This document shows positions 8,593-18,478 of a DNA stretch of 64,000 nt, piece after piece (positions within the stretch are counted from its first letter, which is position 1; each line of letters begins with the position of its first letter). Below the pieces are notes generated by a model. It searched no databases. It saw only the letters and a list, made by a program, of their open reading frames with translations, and was not told where the DNA came from. Source of the stretch: an uncultured Bacteroidota bacterium (GTDB lineage Bacteria; Bacteroidota; Bacteroidia; NS11-12g; UBA9320); the NCBI GenBank assembly GCA_913043145.1, contig CAJWLP010000002.1, forward strand, positions 1 to 64,000. The letters run 5' to 3'. The translations under genes and the position numbers were made by a program.

Positions 8593-10884
8593 ATGAAATT
8601 AACAAAACTCCTCTTAGTCCTTACGTTCCTAAACTTTTTTTCTGGTTCTTATGCTCAATTAGAAAAACTTGAAATTGCATCAGAAGACAAAAATTACATG
8701 AGACTACAAAAAGTGGCTACAGATGCTACAGAAGTAAAGGAACTCAAGAAGATGCCTGAGGTATATTATTATCTCTCGGAGTCATATGTAAACCTTGCTC
8801 AGGATGAGCGTTACCTTCAAAAAAATCCTGATGCAATCAAAATGGCAGTTGGCTTCATGCTCAAGGGTATCAAAAAAGACAACAATAAAAAAGTATTGAA
8901 TTCAAAATTTGAAATGGTCAGAGATATGGTTCTTGAAAACAATGACCGTGAGGCATTCAAGCAATACAATACTAATAAGTACGCAAAAGCGGCCAAAATG
9001 TATGGTCAGTCCTATCAAATTGATACTAGTCGGAGAGGTTCTTATTTTTTTCAAGCTAAGAGTTACCTTGGTGCTGGTGAAAATTTACCTGCCGAGTTGA
9101 TATATAAAGATTTAATCAATCGATATAAACTAGACTATGCTAATGGAATAGCGAATCAGCAAACTGAAGTTGATCCCCTGGTTTATTTTATTGATAAATA
9201 TTGGAAAGATAACAAATATGATAGTGCGATTGCACTTATTACAGATGGAAGGAAATTATATGGAGATAATGCTAAATTAAATTTCTACCTTAGAAAAATT
9301 ACTACGGATATTATCAAGGATATGCCCCCAAGTAGACTCATGCTGGATTACGTTCAAGAGGTTCTGTTTTATGTACCAACAGCAGAAGAATTTCTGCAAA
9401 AAGAGAATTCGATTTATATCTACTTAATAAAGAATAGTGTCATCAATGGTCACTTGGTTGATGCGGATACATTAATCAGACAATTTACTCGCGAAAAAAT
9501 TCAAAAAAACAAACTCAAGCAGTCGATTAGAATTAAAGAAACAGATATTTTTATTGAGACAAAAGAGGAGAATGTCTTATGGAAGTTAGCAGAATACTTT
9601 GAGCACTATTCTCATTATAAAAGTGCATCCTATGTTCTGAACAAATACATGAATTCAACTACAGAAGGAGATCAGGCATCAGATACATTAACTAGATGGC
9701 AAATAATTTCAGACTATACCTACCAAACAAAGTCATTGCCCTTTGCTTGTTTTATTTTACAAGAAGCGATCCAAATTTATCCATTTAATGAAGAGCTACT
9801 GAAGCTCAGATCTAGGGTAATAGCTGAAAAAGAAGTCGTCAGAACTAATGTTGATGAACAAGGTGCTTTGTATCGATTAGTTAAAGATGAGTATGAGTAT
9901 AATCAATCAAGTGAGGTCTTGGTTAAAATAGAAGGAATCAATACAAAGTATTTAGGTCTATTAATTTCTGAGAATCAATTTAGCTTGGCTCGTGAAGTGA
10001 TGAGCGAATTAATGGAATATTTTCCTGGAAAGAATCATAGTGACCAACTCGAACTTATTTCTCGTGAGGATTTTTTCCAGAATTATTTCAATACTAAAAC
10101 AAAGGGTAAAGATATAAATGGAAATGAAATAAAATCCTATGTTTGGAATGGAAGAGTAGGAGGTTGTAATCAAGGAACCATCGATAGTGAAATCCAAAAT
10201 AAAGTTGTAGACAGAATAAATTACTTTAGAAGAAATGCTGGTGTTCCAGAGGTATTATTTGATGAAGCTACTAATGAATATTGTCAGAAAGCAGCATTGA
10301 TGATGACAGCCAACAATGCATTAAGCCATGAGCCTCCAAAAACCTGGAGGTGCTGGAGTAGTGATGGAGCTTATGCAGCTAAGCATTCACTATTGATAAA
10401 GGAAGCGAATACATCCATGGCAGTAACCTATATTATGGATGATAAAAATCCAAGTGCAGGAAATAGACGATGGTTGCTCTATCCGAATGGTCGAGTTTAT
10501 GGTCATGGAAGTACCAACGATTATGCAGTGATATGGGCACTAGATGACAGTGGAACTACCGATACAGCTGAATATATGAATAAACCCATTTCTTGGCCAC
10601 CGAAGGGGTATCTTCCTCAGTTAATGTTGATGGAAAATTGGACATTTTCATTATATGCAGATTTGGCGAATGCAACTGTAAAAGTCTCACAAGACGGTAA
10701 GCCTTTAGATGTTAATGTCCAACCGTATGTTGAAGGTTATGGAGCCCCTACTTTGGTATTCAAGCCAGAATATAATAAAAATACATTACCTGCTAAGAGT
10801 GACTTTGATGTATTGGTTAGTTTGTCAGATGGACGTCAATTTAATTACGTAGTTCACACGTTTGCTTATAATCCCATAAGGTAG
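8593..10884 (+). CDS. Exported protein with N-terminal TPR-like helices and C-terminal CAP (SCP/PR-1) domain
   Basis: A protein of about 763 residues. The start chosen is ATG 8593, which gives a signal peptide ending near SGSYAQ; an earlier TTG at 8554 would put a charged leader in front of it. Residues 25-450 are alpha-helical and look like tetratricopeptide-type repeats. Residues about 538-655 match the CAP superfamily: VVDRINYFRRNAGVPEVLF, ALSHEPPKTW with the conserved His, and SAGNRRWLLYP. CAP domains occur in secreted proteins with varied roles, some lipid-binding, some peptidase-like; none can be assigned here. The last 90 residues are beta-rich. No T9SS C-terminal domain is seen. The next gene starts about 60 bases later. 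Confidence 0.75.
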   Translation: MKLTKLLLVLTFLNFFSGSYAQLEKLEIASEDKNYMRLQKVATDATEVKELKKMPEVYYYLSESYVNLAQDERYLQKNPDAIKMAVGFMLKGIKKDNNKKVLNSKFEMVRDMVLENNDREAFKQYNTNKYAKAAKMYGQSYQIDTSRRGSYFFQAKSYLGAGENLPAELIYKDLINRYKLDYANGIANQQTEVDPLVYFIDKYWKDNKYDSAIALITDGRKLYGDNAKLNFYLRKITTDIIKDMPPSRLMLDYVQEVLFYVPTAEEFLQKENSIYIYLIKNSVINGHLVDADTLIRQFTREKIQKNKLKQSIRIKETDIFIETKEENVLWKLAEYFEHYSHYKSASYVLNKYMNSTTEGDQASDTLTRWQIISDYTYQTKSLPFACFILQEAIQIYPFNEELLKLRSRVIAEKEVVRTNVDEQGALYRLVKDEYEYNQSSEVLVKIEGINTKYLGLLISENQFSLAREVMSELMEYFPGKNHSDQLELISREDFFQNYFNTKTKGKDINGNEIKSYVWNGRVGGCNQGTIDSEIQNKVVDRINYFRRNAGVPEVLFDEATNEYCQKAALMMTANNALSHEPPKTWRCWSSDGAYAAKHSLLIKEANTSMAVTYIMDDKNPSAGNRRWLLYPNGRVYGHGSTNDYAVIWALDDSGTTDTAEYMNKPISWPPKGYLPQLMLMENWTFSLYADLANATVKVSQDGKPLDVNVQPYVEGYGAPTLVFKPEYNKNTLPAKSDFDVLVSLSDGRQFNYVVHTFAYNPIR

Positions 10885-10946
10885 GTAATTATTATGCAAC
10901 GTTTTTTAGTAACTTGCAGATCTTAGATAAAAAGCATGTTTTCTCT

Positions 10947-13900
10947 ATGAGAGCTACTAAATTGATAACCTACATTATTTTTCTTTTTTCTATCAGCAAT
11001 GTTGCTGCAGAAGGGTTTATTGAAAATAAAGGACAATTTGATAAATCTATAATTTCAAGACTCGATTTAAGTACCCACACCATATCAATGCTAAATGATG
11101 GATTTAGTGTACTTCTTCATGATCAGAAGGAATGGGCAAAAATGATTACCCATTATCATGACAATTTAATGCATAATCACTCTGACCAAGAAACAAATAA
11201 AATTGACACGTTTCATTTTCAATTGTTGAAATATTCGTTTATTGGAGCAAACTTCAATACATTAAATTTCTCTCAACCTTCCAAAGCATACTATAACTTT
11301 TATCTTGGAAATGATAGTTCAAAATGGGTTGGGGGTGTTCACAAATACAGTAAATTAACCTTTAGGTCAATTTATCCCAACATTGATTTGGAATATGAGG
11401 TCATTGGTGAGCGATTTAAATATAATTTCATTCTTAATCCTGGAGCAAATCTGAGCGATATTCGAGTAAAAATCCAAGGTCACAATGGTTTAAATATTCA
11501 ATCAAATAGAATCGCCATGAAAACTAACTTTGGTGTGTTCAGCGAGATAATGCCCCTGTCATTTGAACTGAATGGAGGTCAGAAGAAAGTTATACAAATG
11601 AAATATGTTGACCGTGGAGGTTACATTGGTTTTGAGTCAAGTTTTTTTAAGTCCAAGGTAAAAACAATCATAGATCCTGAATTGATATTTTCTACGTATT
11701 CTGGAAGTACGGTAGATAATTTTGGTTTTACTGCAAGTTATGATGACGAGGGTAATTTATATTCAGGAGGAATTGCTACTAGTCCAACTAAGTTTCTAGA
11801 TGGTGTATACCCGACAACTCCGGGTGCATTTGATGTAACTTTTAATGGAGGGGAACCCAATACATTTGCTTGTGACATAGCAATAAGTAAATATTCCAGC
11901 AATGGGCAAAATTTGATTTATGCTACTTATTTAGGTGGAAATGAAAATGACTATCCTCATAGTTTAATTGTAGATGAAAACAATCAATTAATTGTTTTTG
12001 GAACTTCATCGTCAGCTAATTATCCAACAACAGCCAATGCTGCAGATCCCTTTTATAACGGGGATGAAGATATCATAGTTACTAAATTTAATGTTGATGG
12101 AACATCGTTGGTTGGATCTACATTTATTGGTGGATTTGGAAGCGATGGTATCAATGATAATGGAGATACACGTTATTTTTATGCAGATGACTATCGTGGT
12201 GAAGTTAATTTAGATAAAGATGGTAATATATATGTTGCAACGAGTACTTCATCTTTTAATTTTCCAACTACGCTTGGTGTGCTTCAGCCTGGTCCATCTG
12301 GAGTTCAAGACGGAGTAATTTTGAGTTTGAACCCCGACCTTACAGCTTTAAGGTGGAGTACTTATTTTGGAGGTACTGGTGGTGATGCCATTTATAGTGT
12401 AGATATTTCTTCAGATGGTGATTTATACATTGCTGGAGGAACGAGTAGTCGAAATATACCCACAACACCTGGAGTATATTCCGAGAATCGATTAGGTGAA
12501 ACAGATGGATTTATAGCCAGAATAAGTTCTGACGGCACTCAAGTAAAGCAAGCAACTTATTGTGGCACATCGGCTTATGATCAAATATTACAGTTAGAAA
12601 TTGGAAAGTTTGGTAACGTTTATGTAGTAGGTCAATCTGAAGGTAATCTTCCGACTAAAGGAGTTGTTTATTCGAATAACAATGGGAAACAATTTGTATC
12701 AAAATTTAAGCCTGATCTATCAGAGTTGCTAATTAATTCTGTCTATGGCAGTGGAGGTGATGATCCAGATATAACAATTAATGCTTTTTTGGTTGATGAT
12801 TGTAATAAAATTTATGTGAGTGGTTGGGGTAGTAATTCAGAGGATATGCCTGCAAAAACATTGTCAAACATGCCTTTAAGTGATGATGCATTTCAAAAAA
12901 CTACTGATGGCCAAGATTTTCATCTAGCGGTTTTTGAGGAGGATATGGCAGATTTATCATTTGCTACTTATTTTGGAGGGAATCAAACTGGAGACCATGT
13001 CGACGGAGGTACAAGTCGATTTGATAAAAGAGGGATAGTATACCAAAGTGTTTGTTCAAGCTGTCCGGAAGACCCTTTGAGTTCAAGAATTAGTGATTTT
13101 CCAACTACATCTGGAGCTTATTCTGAAAATAATCCAAGTCCTAGATGTAGCAATGCATCATTTAAAATGGCTGTTGTTCCATTTAATTTACCTCCAAATT
13201 TATCTCCTCAAAATTTTATAACCAATGTGATTGATACGTTAAATATTCAATTGGGTGATACCTTCTCATTTGATTATTCAATTACTGATCCGGAAGGGGA
13301 TTCCTTGTTTGTTTATTTTGATATTCCTACTAATCTGAGATCAAGTCTGATCAGCTATGAAGATACTATGATTGGTAAGGGTTCATTAAATGCTAGATTT
13401 AGTTTTTTATTTTCTTGTAATCAGGCTGGCAAATCATTTAAAATAGATGTTAGAGCAGAAGATAGAGGATGTCCAAGTTTTACAGATAGTATGACCTCTA
13501 TCGTTATTCAGATAGATACAACTCCACTTTTGCCACCACCTGATGTATTGTGTCTTAATTTTATTAGTGATAAAGAACTACGAATTGATTGGGAGCAAAC
13601 CCCAGCATCTGAGTATTTCTTCAGAATGGCGTTATATCGAGTTGATCCAAATGGAGATACAACTGTTTTAAACTATTCATCTAGTCAGTTGGGTGGATCT
13701 TATACGGATTTAGATGTAATTGATCCTAGAAATAGAGATTACACTTACTTTTTAATAGTCGAAAATATTTGTAATGAATGGGGTGAGATATCTTATTTGC
13801 TTAGTAGTACTCGTGAAAGCCAAATCCCAGTTGAAGAAACCTATTTAAAGACTGCAACGGTAAGCAGCTCGTCAATTAAAGTAGTGTTTTTGAAGTCAAA

Positions 13901-14675
13901 TGAAGATGATTTTGGATACTATGAAATATACAAGGGAACTCGCGATAAAGGGAATTTTAAATATCATACATCTATTTCTGACATTAATGATACAATTTAT
14001 TTGGATACGGATGTTGATGTTAACACAACCTCATATTGTTATAAAGTTCGGGTTGTAGATGACTGCGGACATCTAAGTTCTTTTAGTAATATGGGGTGTA
14101 CAATTGTAATCAGAGGTGAGGCATTAAATAATAAAAAAGAAACACCACGATTTAAATTTGATTTGATTTGGGATGATTATATAACATGGATTGGCGGTGT
14201 ATTAGATTATGAGCTTCTTCGATCTGTGGATACAGGATCATTGCGACCCATTGTTCGTGTAGATGATCCTTTGGTTGAATACAGAGATTCTGACCTTGAT
14301 TTCGATTGGGGTGGCTATTGGTATAGTGTTATAGCATATGAAGGCCCAGGAAGTTTAGATGCAATTAGTCGAAGTAACGACATTTATCTGATTCAACCAC
14401 CTTTAGTCTTTGTTCCCAATGCAGTAACTGCCAATGGAGATAATTTGAATGATGCGTTTGGTTGGAGCGATGTATTTGTTCGTGAGTTTGAAATCAAGAT
14501 ATATAATCGATGGGGGGAGAAGGTTTTTCAATCGAGTAATAAAAATGATACATGGACAGGTTTATACAAACAAAAAGATTTAGTTTTTAGTAATGTATAT
14601 TTTTGGATTGTGAGATACAGAGGTTGGGACAATAACGTATATAACGATAAGGGAACATTAACTATAGTTAAATAA
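10947..14675 (+). CDS. Large SBBP-repeat cell-surface protein with T9SS type B C-terminal domain
   Basis: About 1242 residues from ATG 10947, which gives a clean signal peptide (ITYIIFLFSISNVAAEG). In order: an N-terminal module starting FIENKGQFD (DUF7948-like), SBBP beta-propeller repeats from about residue 240 to 730 with motifs such as YATYLGGNENDY and STYFGGTGGDAIYSV, an Ig/cadherin-like stretch near 750-850, two fibronectin-III-like domains to about 1130, and a C-terminal domain FVPNAVTANGDNLNDAF followed by IKIYNRWGEKVFQ. This last domain is the gliding-motility/CHU_C type B signal that directs secretion by the type IX system and attachment at the surface. The gene is convergent with cmk; porQ, a T9SS component, lies just beyond. 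The ligand is unknown. Confidence 0.88.
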   Translation: MRATKLITYIIFLFSISNVAAEGFIENKGQFDKSIISRLDLSTHTISMLNDGFSVLLHDQKEWAKMITHYHDNLMHNHSDQETNKIDTFHFQLLKYSFIGANFNTLNFSQPSKAYYNFYLGNDSSKWVGGVHKYSKLTFRSIYPNIDLEYEVIGERFKYNFILNPGANLSDIRVKIQGHNGLNIQSNRIAMKTNFGVFSEIMPLSFELNGGQKKVIQMKYVDRGGYIGFESSFFKSKVKTIIDPELIFSTYSGSTVDNFGFTASYDDEGNLYSGGIATSPTKFLDGVYPTTPGAFDVTFNGGEPNTFACDIAISKYSSNGQNLIYATYLGGNENDYPHSLIVDENNQLIVFGTSSSANYPTTANAADPFYNGDEDIIVTKFNVDGTSLVGSTFIGGFGSDGINDNGDTRYFYADDYRGEVNLDKDGNIYVATSTSSFNFPTTLGVLQPGPSGVQDGVILSLNPDLTALRWSTYFGGTGGDAIYSVDISSDGDLYIAGGTSSRNIPTTPGVYSENRLGETDGFIARISSDGTQVKQATYCGTSAYDQILQLEIGKFGNVYVVGQSEGNLPTKGVVYSNNNGKQFVSKFKPDLSELLINSVYGSGGDDPDITINAFLVDDCNKIYVSGWGSNSEDMPAKTLSNMPLSDDAFQKTTDGQDFHLAVFEEDMADLSFATYFGGNQTGDHVDGGTSRFDKRGIVYQSVCSSCPEDPLSSRISDFPTTSGAYSENNPSPRCSNASFKMAVVPFNLPPNLSPQNFITNVIDTLNIQLGDTFSFDYSITDPEGDSLFVYFDIPTNLRSSLISYEDTMIGKGSLNARFSFLFSCNQAGKSFKIDVRAEDRGCPSFTDSMTSIVIQIDTTPLLPPPDVLCLNFISDKELRIDWEQTPASEYFFRMALYRVDPNGDTTVLNYSSSQLGGSYTDLDVIDPRNRDYTYFLIVENICNEWGEISYLLSSTRESQIPVEETYLKTATVSSSSIKVVFLKSNEDDFGYYEIYKGTRDKGNFKYHTSISDINDTIYLDTDVDVNTTSYCYKVRVVDDCGHLSSFSNMGCTIVIRGEALNNKKETPRFKFDLIWDDYITWIGGVLDYELLRSVDTGSLRPIVRVDDPLVEYRDSDLDFDWGGYWYSVIAYEGPGSLDAISRSNDIYLIQPPLVFVPNAVTANGDNLNDAFGWSDVFVREFEIKIYNRWGEKVFQSSNKNDTWTGLYKQKDLVFSNVYFWIVRYRGWDNNVYNDKGTLTIVK

Positions 14676-14694
14676 TTTATCTAATTATTTTAGG

Positions 14695-15390
14695 TTAACT
14701 ATTAGTTAAATCTGCAATAACTCCTTTTGCCCATTGAAGTGATATCTTAGCTTGTTCTTGTTTGGTCATGGATGTATTATCTAAAGTAATCGCGTCTTCA
14801 GCTTTTCTCAATGGGCTTTCCTTTCTAGTGCTGTCTATTTGATCTCGCTCCTTAATGTTATGTAATACTTCTTTGTAATTAATATGAATCCCTTTTTTAG
14901 ACAATTCTTCATATCGTCTTTTAGCTCGAACTTCTGGGCTAGCAGTCATGAATATCTTTAATTCAGCATCTGGAAAGACCACAGTTCCAATATCTCGACC
15001 ATCCATTACCACACCTTTATTTTGACCTATTTCTTGTTGTTTTTTTACTAAAAAATCTCTAACAACTTTGAGTGTGCTTACTGGACTAACATAATTTGAG
15101 ACACGCATATTTCGAATTTCATGCTCGACATTTACTTGGTTTAAATAGGTTTCGTAAAATTTTTTTTCTGGATTGAACACAAAATCTATTTTAATGTTAC
15201 CAAGAATTGCTGGATCATCCTTGAGTTCCTCGAGTGTTATGCATTCGTTTAGTAGATATAGAGTTACTGCCCTATACATTGCACCACTGTCGATGAATAG
15301 ATAGCCTAATTCTTTTGCTATATTTTTAGCAAGTGTTCCCTTGCCGCAACTTGAGTGACCATCAATAGTGATATTTATTTTAGAATCCAA
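14695..15390 (-). CDS. cmk: Cytidylate kinase
   Basis: A 231-residue (d)CMP kinase, which phosphorylates CMP and dCMP with ATP. Motifs: INITIDGHSSCGKGTLAKNI (P-loop), GYLFIDSGAMYRAVTL, VVMDGRDIGTVVFPDAELK and REERD-like KERDQIDSTRKESPL. Length is usual. Translation seems to start at TTG 15390, only eight bases downstream of a TAAGTTTG promoter element, so the mRNA may have almost no leader. It ends 20 bases from the convergent surface-protein gene. porQ lies upstream on the same strand but has its own promoter. Confidence 0.95.
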   Translation of the reverse strand: MDSKINITIDGHSSCGKGTLAKNIAKELGYLFIDSGAMYRAVTLYLLNECITLEELKDDPAILGNIKIDFVFNPEKKFYETYLNQVNVEHEIRNMRVSNYVSPVSTLKVVRDFLVKKQQEIGQNKGVVMDGRDIGTVVFPDAELKIFMTASPEVRAKRRYEELSKKGIHINYKEVLHNIKERDQIDSTRKESPLRKAEDAITLDNTSMTKQEQAKISLQWAKGVIADLTNS

Positions 15391-15397
15391 TATTGGT

Positions 15398-15405
15398 CAA
15401 ACTTA
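15398..15405 (-). promoter_or_regulatory. Bacteroidota -7 element (TAAGTTTG) for cmk
   Basis: Perfect TAnnTTTG on the minus strand, eight bases before the TTG start of cmk. The predicted transcript begins about three bases before the start codon. Confidence 0.5.
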
Positions 15406-15462
15406 AACCTATTTTTTGATTTATTGAATAGGAGGTAGATTTTAATAATCAACTGAGTGTGG

Positions 15463-16509
15463 TTATTTAACCTTTTTCTTAAAACTCGATAAGTCTCTGG
15501 ATACTGAGAAATAATTTGATGCTATTCCAGGGAAATACCCAGCACTACCATAGCCAATCATAAGTTTTTTGACTCCGATTGAGAATCCCCAGCTAAATCC
15601 GGTACTTGCTTTTCTGTTTTCAGGACCTAATTCTGCTCTTCTTTGATGGTTGTATCCTGCTCTAATTTGAAAATTATCGGAAAAAATCAATTCAGTATTG
15701 AAAATTACGTGACGCATAGCTTTTTCACCAAAAGATAAGTTTTGATTTTTAACTATTCCTGTTTCCAAGTCAATTTCTTTATTCCGAGCATTCGTATTCA
15801 CATAAGAATTATTCCAACGATGAAGATTATGCAACGTAAGTGTGAATCTCAGTGGATTGTGAGCCAGTTTTTTGCTAATACTAGCCTGAATATCAAAAGG
15901 TATTGATTCTCTCGGACTATCATCTGAATATCGGATAAATTGATACCCAATATTCTTTATCAAAAATCCAATATTCATTAATTTATCAGCATCTGAGTAA
16001 TGACCGCCAAGATCAATGCCTCCAGCTGTACTTACATAGGCTTCATAAACGCTGTATAAAAATTTACCATTTGCACCAATTGTAATTTTATCAGTGATTT
16101 TCCGACTTAAACCAACTTGAAATGTATAATCTGTAGCATCAAACTCTCCAATAATATCTCCAGCATTATCTGTTCGAATGAAATTACCATAATCATAGAA
16201 ACCAATATTAAGTGACATTGCATGAATACTGTCGATTGTTCTGCCATAACTCCCAAAACCATAATTAATGTCAGCCAAGTGGTTTGCATATGATAGTGAT
16301 GCATTGTGATTCATTTGAGGATTTATAAGGGCAGGGTTTTGGAATCCAGCTGCAGGATCACGGTCAGTGTTTACTATGGATATGCCACCCAATGCTGTGT
16401 GTCTTGCATTATTTTCAATTAGTGCAAAAGCGAAAGCACTACTACCCCCAATCTGGGCGATAGATATTAGGCTGGTTGATAGGATTAAAAACAGCTGGAT
16501 TACTCTCAT
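15463..16509 (-). CDS. porQ: Type IX secretion system protein PorQ
   Basis: A 348-residue outer-membrane beta-barrel of the PorQ branch of the FadL-like PorV/PorQ family. It has a signal peptide (LFLILSTSLISIAQ) and the conserved start IGGSSAFAFALIENNARHTALGG, then INPQMNHNASLSYANHLADI. Known work on Porphyromonas shows PorQ tethers PorZ at the cell surface as part of the attachment complex of the T9SS. The neighbours fit: cmk downstream and a large protein with a T9SS type B signal beyond it. The ATG follows a TAAATTTG promoter element with a leader of about 12 bases. Confidence 0.88.
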   Translation of the reverse strand: MRVIQLFLILSTSLISIAQIGGSSAFAFALIENNARHTALGGISIVNTDRDPAAGFQNPALINPQMNHNASLSYANHLADINYGFGSYGRTIDSIHAMSLNIGFYDYGNFIRTDNAGDIIGEFDATDYTFQVGLSRKITDKITIGANGKFLYSVYEAYVSTAGGIDLGGHYSDADKLMNIGFLIKNIGYQFIRYSDDSPRESIPFDIQASISKKLAHNPLRFTLTLHNLHRWNNSYVNTNARNKEIDLETGIVKNQNLSFGEKAMRHVIFNTELIFSDNFQIRAGYNHQRRAELGPENRKASTGFSWGFSIGVKKLMIGYGSAGYFPGIASNYFSVSRDLSSFKKKVK

Positions 16510-16525
16510 ACAGTTTATCTAACGT

Positions 16526-16533
16526 CAAATTTA
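16526..16533 (-). promoter_or_regulatory. Bacteroidota -7 element (TAAATTTG) for porQ
   Basis: Perfect TAnnTTTG on the minus strand, 16 bases before the porQ ATG. It lies between the stop of the ABC ATPase gene and porQ, and gives porQ a promoter of its own. Confidence 0.5.
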
Positions 16534-16567
16534 TAAAATATTGATATCTTGAGGATGTTTAATTTTT

Positions 16568-17254
16568 TTAATCCTTCAAATGATGTGTATCACTAATTAC
16601 TTTCCCGTCTTCAATGGTAATAATTCGATTTGCTTTGTCAATGACTCTCTGATCATGGGTGCTAAATACGAATGTAGTATCCTCATCTTTGTTGAGTTGT
16701 TGCATAATCTCAAGTAAGTTCTCAGAAGATTTACTATCAAGATTTGCTGTTGGTTCGTCTGCTAATACAAAACTGGGTTTGCTTGCAAGAGCTCTAGCAA
16801 CAGCTACTCGTTGTTGTTGACCACCACTCATCTCATTGGGCTTTCTGAGAATTTGATCTTCTAAACCTACTGCTTTCAGAAGTTTAAGTGTACGTTCATT
16901 CCTAAAATATTTATTTTTCTTTTGTAATAACATTAAGAACTCAACATTTTCTTTTGCAGTAAGTACTGGAATTAAATTGTAGCTCTGAAAAATAAAGCCA
17001 ATGTGATGAAGTCGAAAATCAATAAGTTCGTTTTCAGGGAGCTGGGTGATATCAGTTCCATTAATTTTTACTAAACCCTTTGTTGGCGAATCCAAACCTC
17101 CAATAATATTTAGTAAGGTGGTTTTACCTGAACCTGATGGACCCACAATCGCTGTAAATTCACCGGGTTTTATTATTAAATTGATGTCTTGAAGTGCTTG
17201 TACCTCAATGTCACCAGATCGGTATGTTTTACAAATATTTTTTATGGTTATCAT
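16568..17254 (-). CDS. ABC transporter ATP-binding protein (LolD/MacB type)
   Basis: A 228-residue ATPase with Walker A GPSGSGKTTLLN, Q-loop in FIFQSYNLIPVLTA, signature MSGGQQQRVAVARALA, Walker B FVLADEPTANLD and H-loop STHDQ. The sequence and length fit the LolD/MacB/FtsE group that drives mechanotransmission-type exporters rather than classic channels. It is the third gene of a compact operon with two FtsX-type permeases upstream, six bases after the second one. The permeases probably form a heterodimer on which this ATPase acts, for example in lipoprotein release, but the substrate cannot be read from sequence. Confidence 0.92.
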   Translation of the reverse strand: MITIKNICKTYRSGDIEVQALQDINLIIKPGEFTAIVGPSGSGKTTLLNIIGGLDSPTKGLVKINGTDITQLPENELIDFRLHHIGFIFQSYNLIPVLTAKENVEFLMLLQKKNKYFRNERTLKLLKAVGLEDQILRKPNEMSGGQQQRVAVARALASKPSFVLADEPTANLDSKSSENLLEIMQQLNKDEDTTFVFSTHDQRVIDKANRIITIEDGKVISDTHHLKD

Positions 17255-17260
17255 TGAATT

Positions 17261-18478
17261 TTAATTTGCAGTTCTTAATGTTTCTGATGGGTTTAATTTT
17301 AATGCTTTAATGGCTGGATATAGCGAGGATAAAATTGCCGTTAAAATCACAAGGATGCTAATAATATAGTAAAAACGATTTTCAACATAGGGGTATATTG
17401 TACTTTCTATTCCAACGCTTCTTAGTCCTGAGGCAGCAAAAGATAAATCAATTCCTTTTTTAGAAAATGTGTTGATAGTAATATAGGAGCAAATGAGTCC
17501 CAACGGTCCAGATAGTAGTGCTAAAAAAACGGACTCCCATATAATCATACCAAATACCTTCTTTTTATTCATTCCAATCGATAATAGCATACCCAATTCT
17601 TTTTTTCTTTCTAGAACTGCCATTAACATGGTATTGATAATTCCAAAGGCAAGAGCAAGCATGATGATTATGAGAAATATAATTAATATAAGATTCATCA
17701 TTTTATCAGCATAACCTAATTCAGGAGCGATCCCTCTCCAACTATCAATTTGATGATTAGGAAATTTTGTAATTAATTCACTTCTAAAGGTTTCAACATT
17801 GGATTCATTGTTAAGTTTCACAGCAATTTCATGAACTCCTGTTAACTTGGTGTATGCTTTTAAATCCTCCATTTTTACAAAGGCATTTACTTCATCGTAT
17901 AATGAATTATTCGTTTGAAAAATATCGATTACTTTGAATACGCATATTACTGACTCACCATATGAATTAATAAATGAACATTGAACAGTTGTGTTAATTT
18001 TAGCATTGAGTTTTGTAGAGAGAATTTGGCTAAGTATAATCGGAGGTTTTCTTTTGTACTTATAAAAATAGTTTCCTTGATTTAATTTTTGGTATATAAG
18101 CGTTACATTTTTTTCGTTGTTGGGAGAAATTCCGTTTAGGATTACACCGCTTGTACCTCCTGCACTTTGAATAAAACTCTCGGTCTTTATTCTCTTACTT
18201 ATTCCATTTACTAATTTGGATGAATTCAAGTATGAGATTAATTCTGTTTTTTGTGGAATGGTATCATTAATTCTTGAGTATTGAAGAAAATTTGTATCGT
18301 GTATTTGTACATGACTGATATAGGTTTCTATGGCATTATTCTGCCTCATTTTACTTAAACCTGTAGCAGTACTTATAACAGCTAGCCCCCCAAATATCCC
18401 CAATGTAATAGCAATAATAACAGTCGAACTCCTGAGGCTATTCCTCCAAATATTTTTAAATGCAATTCTAATTATCAT
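17261..18478 (-). CDS. FtsX/MacB-type ABC transporter permease (second of pair)
   Basis: A 405-residue permease. An N-terminal membrane helix (about residues 17-40) is followed by a periplasmic MacB_PCD-like domain to about residue 260, then three helices of the FtsX domain (270-300, 315-345, 370-395). It ends with the family's IKALKLNPSETLRT. Its ATG overlaps the stop of the first permease by four bases, and the ATPase follows six bases later. Sequence differs enough from the partner to suggest a heterodimer of the LolC/LolE kind; with no lipoprotein-binding hook motif seen, the transported substrate stays open. Confidence 0.88.
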   Translation of the reverse strand: MIIRIAFKNIWRNSLRSSTVIIAITLGIFGGLAVISTATGLSKMRQNNAIETYISHVQIHDTNFLQYSRINDTIPQKTELISYLNSSKLVNGISKRIKTESFIQSAGGTSGVILNGISPNNEKNVTLIYQKLNQGNYFYKYKRKPPIILSQILSTKLNAKINTTVQCSFINSYGESVICVFKVIDIFQTNNSLYDEVNAFVKMEDLKAYTKLTGVHEIAVKLNNESNVETFRSELITKFPNHQIDSWRGIAPELGYADKMMNLILIIFLIIIMLALAFGIINTMLMAVLERKKELGMLLSIGMNKKKVFGMIIWESVFLALLSGPLGLICSYITINTFSKKGIDLSFAASGLRSVGIESTIYPYVENRFYYIISILVILTAILSSLYPAIKALKLNPSETLRTAN

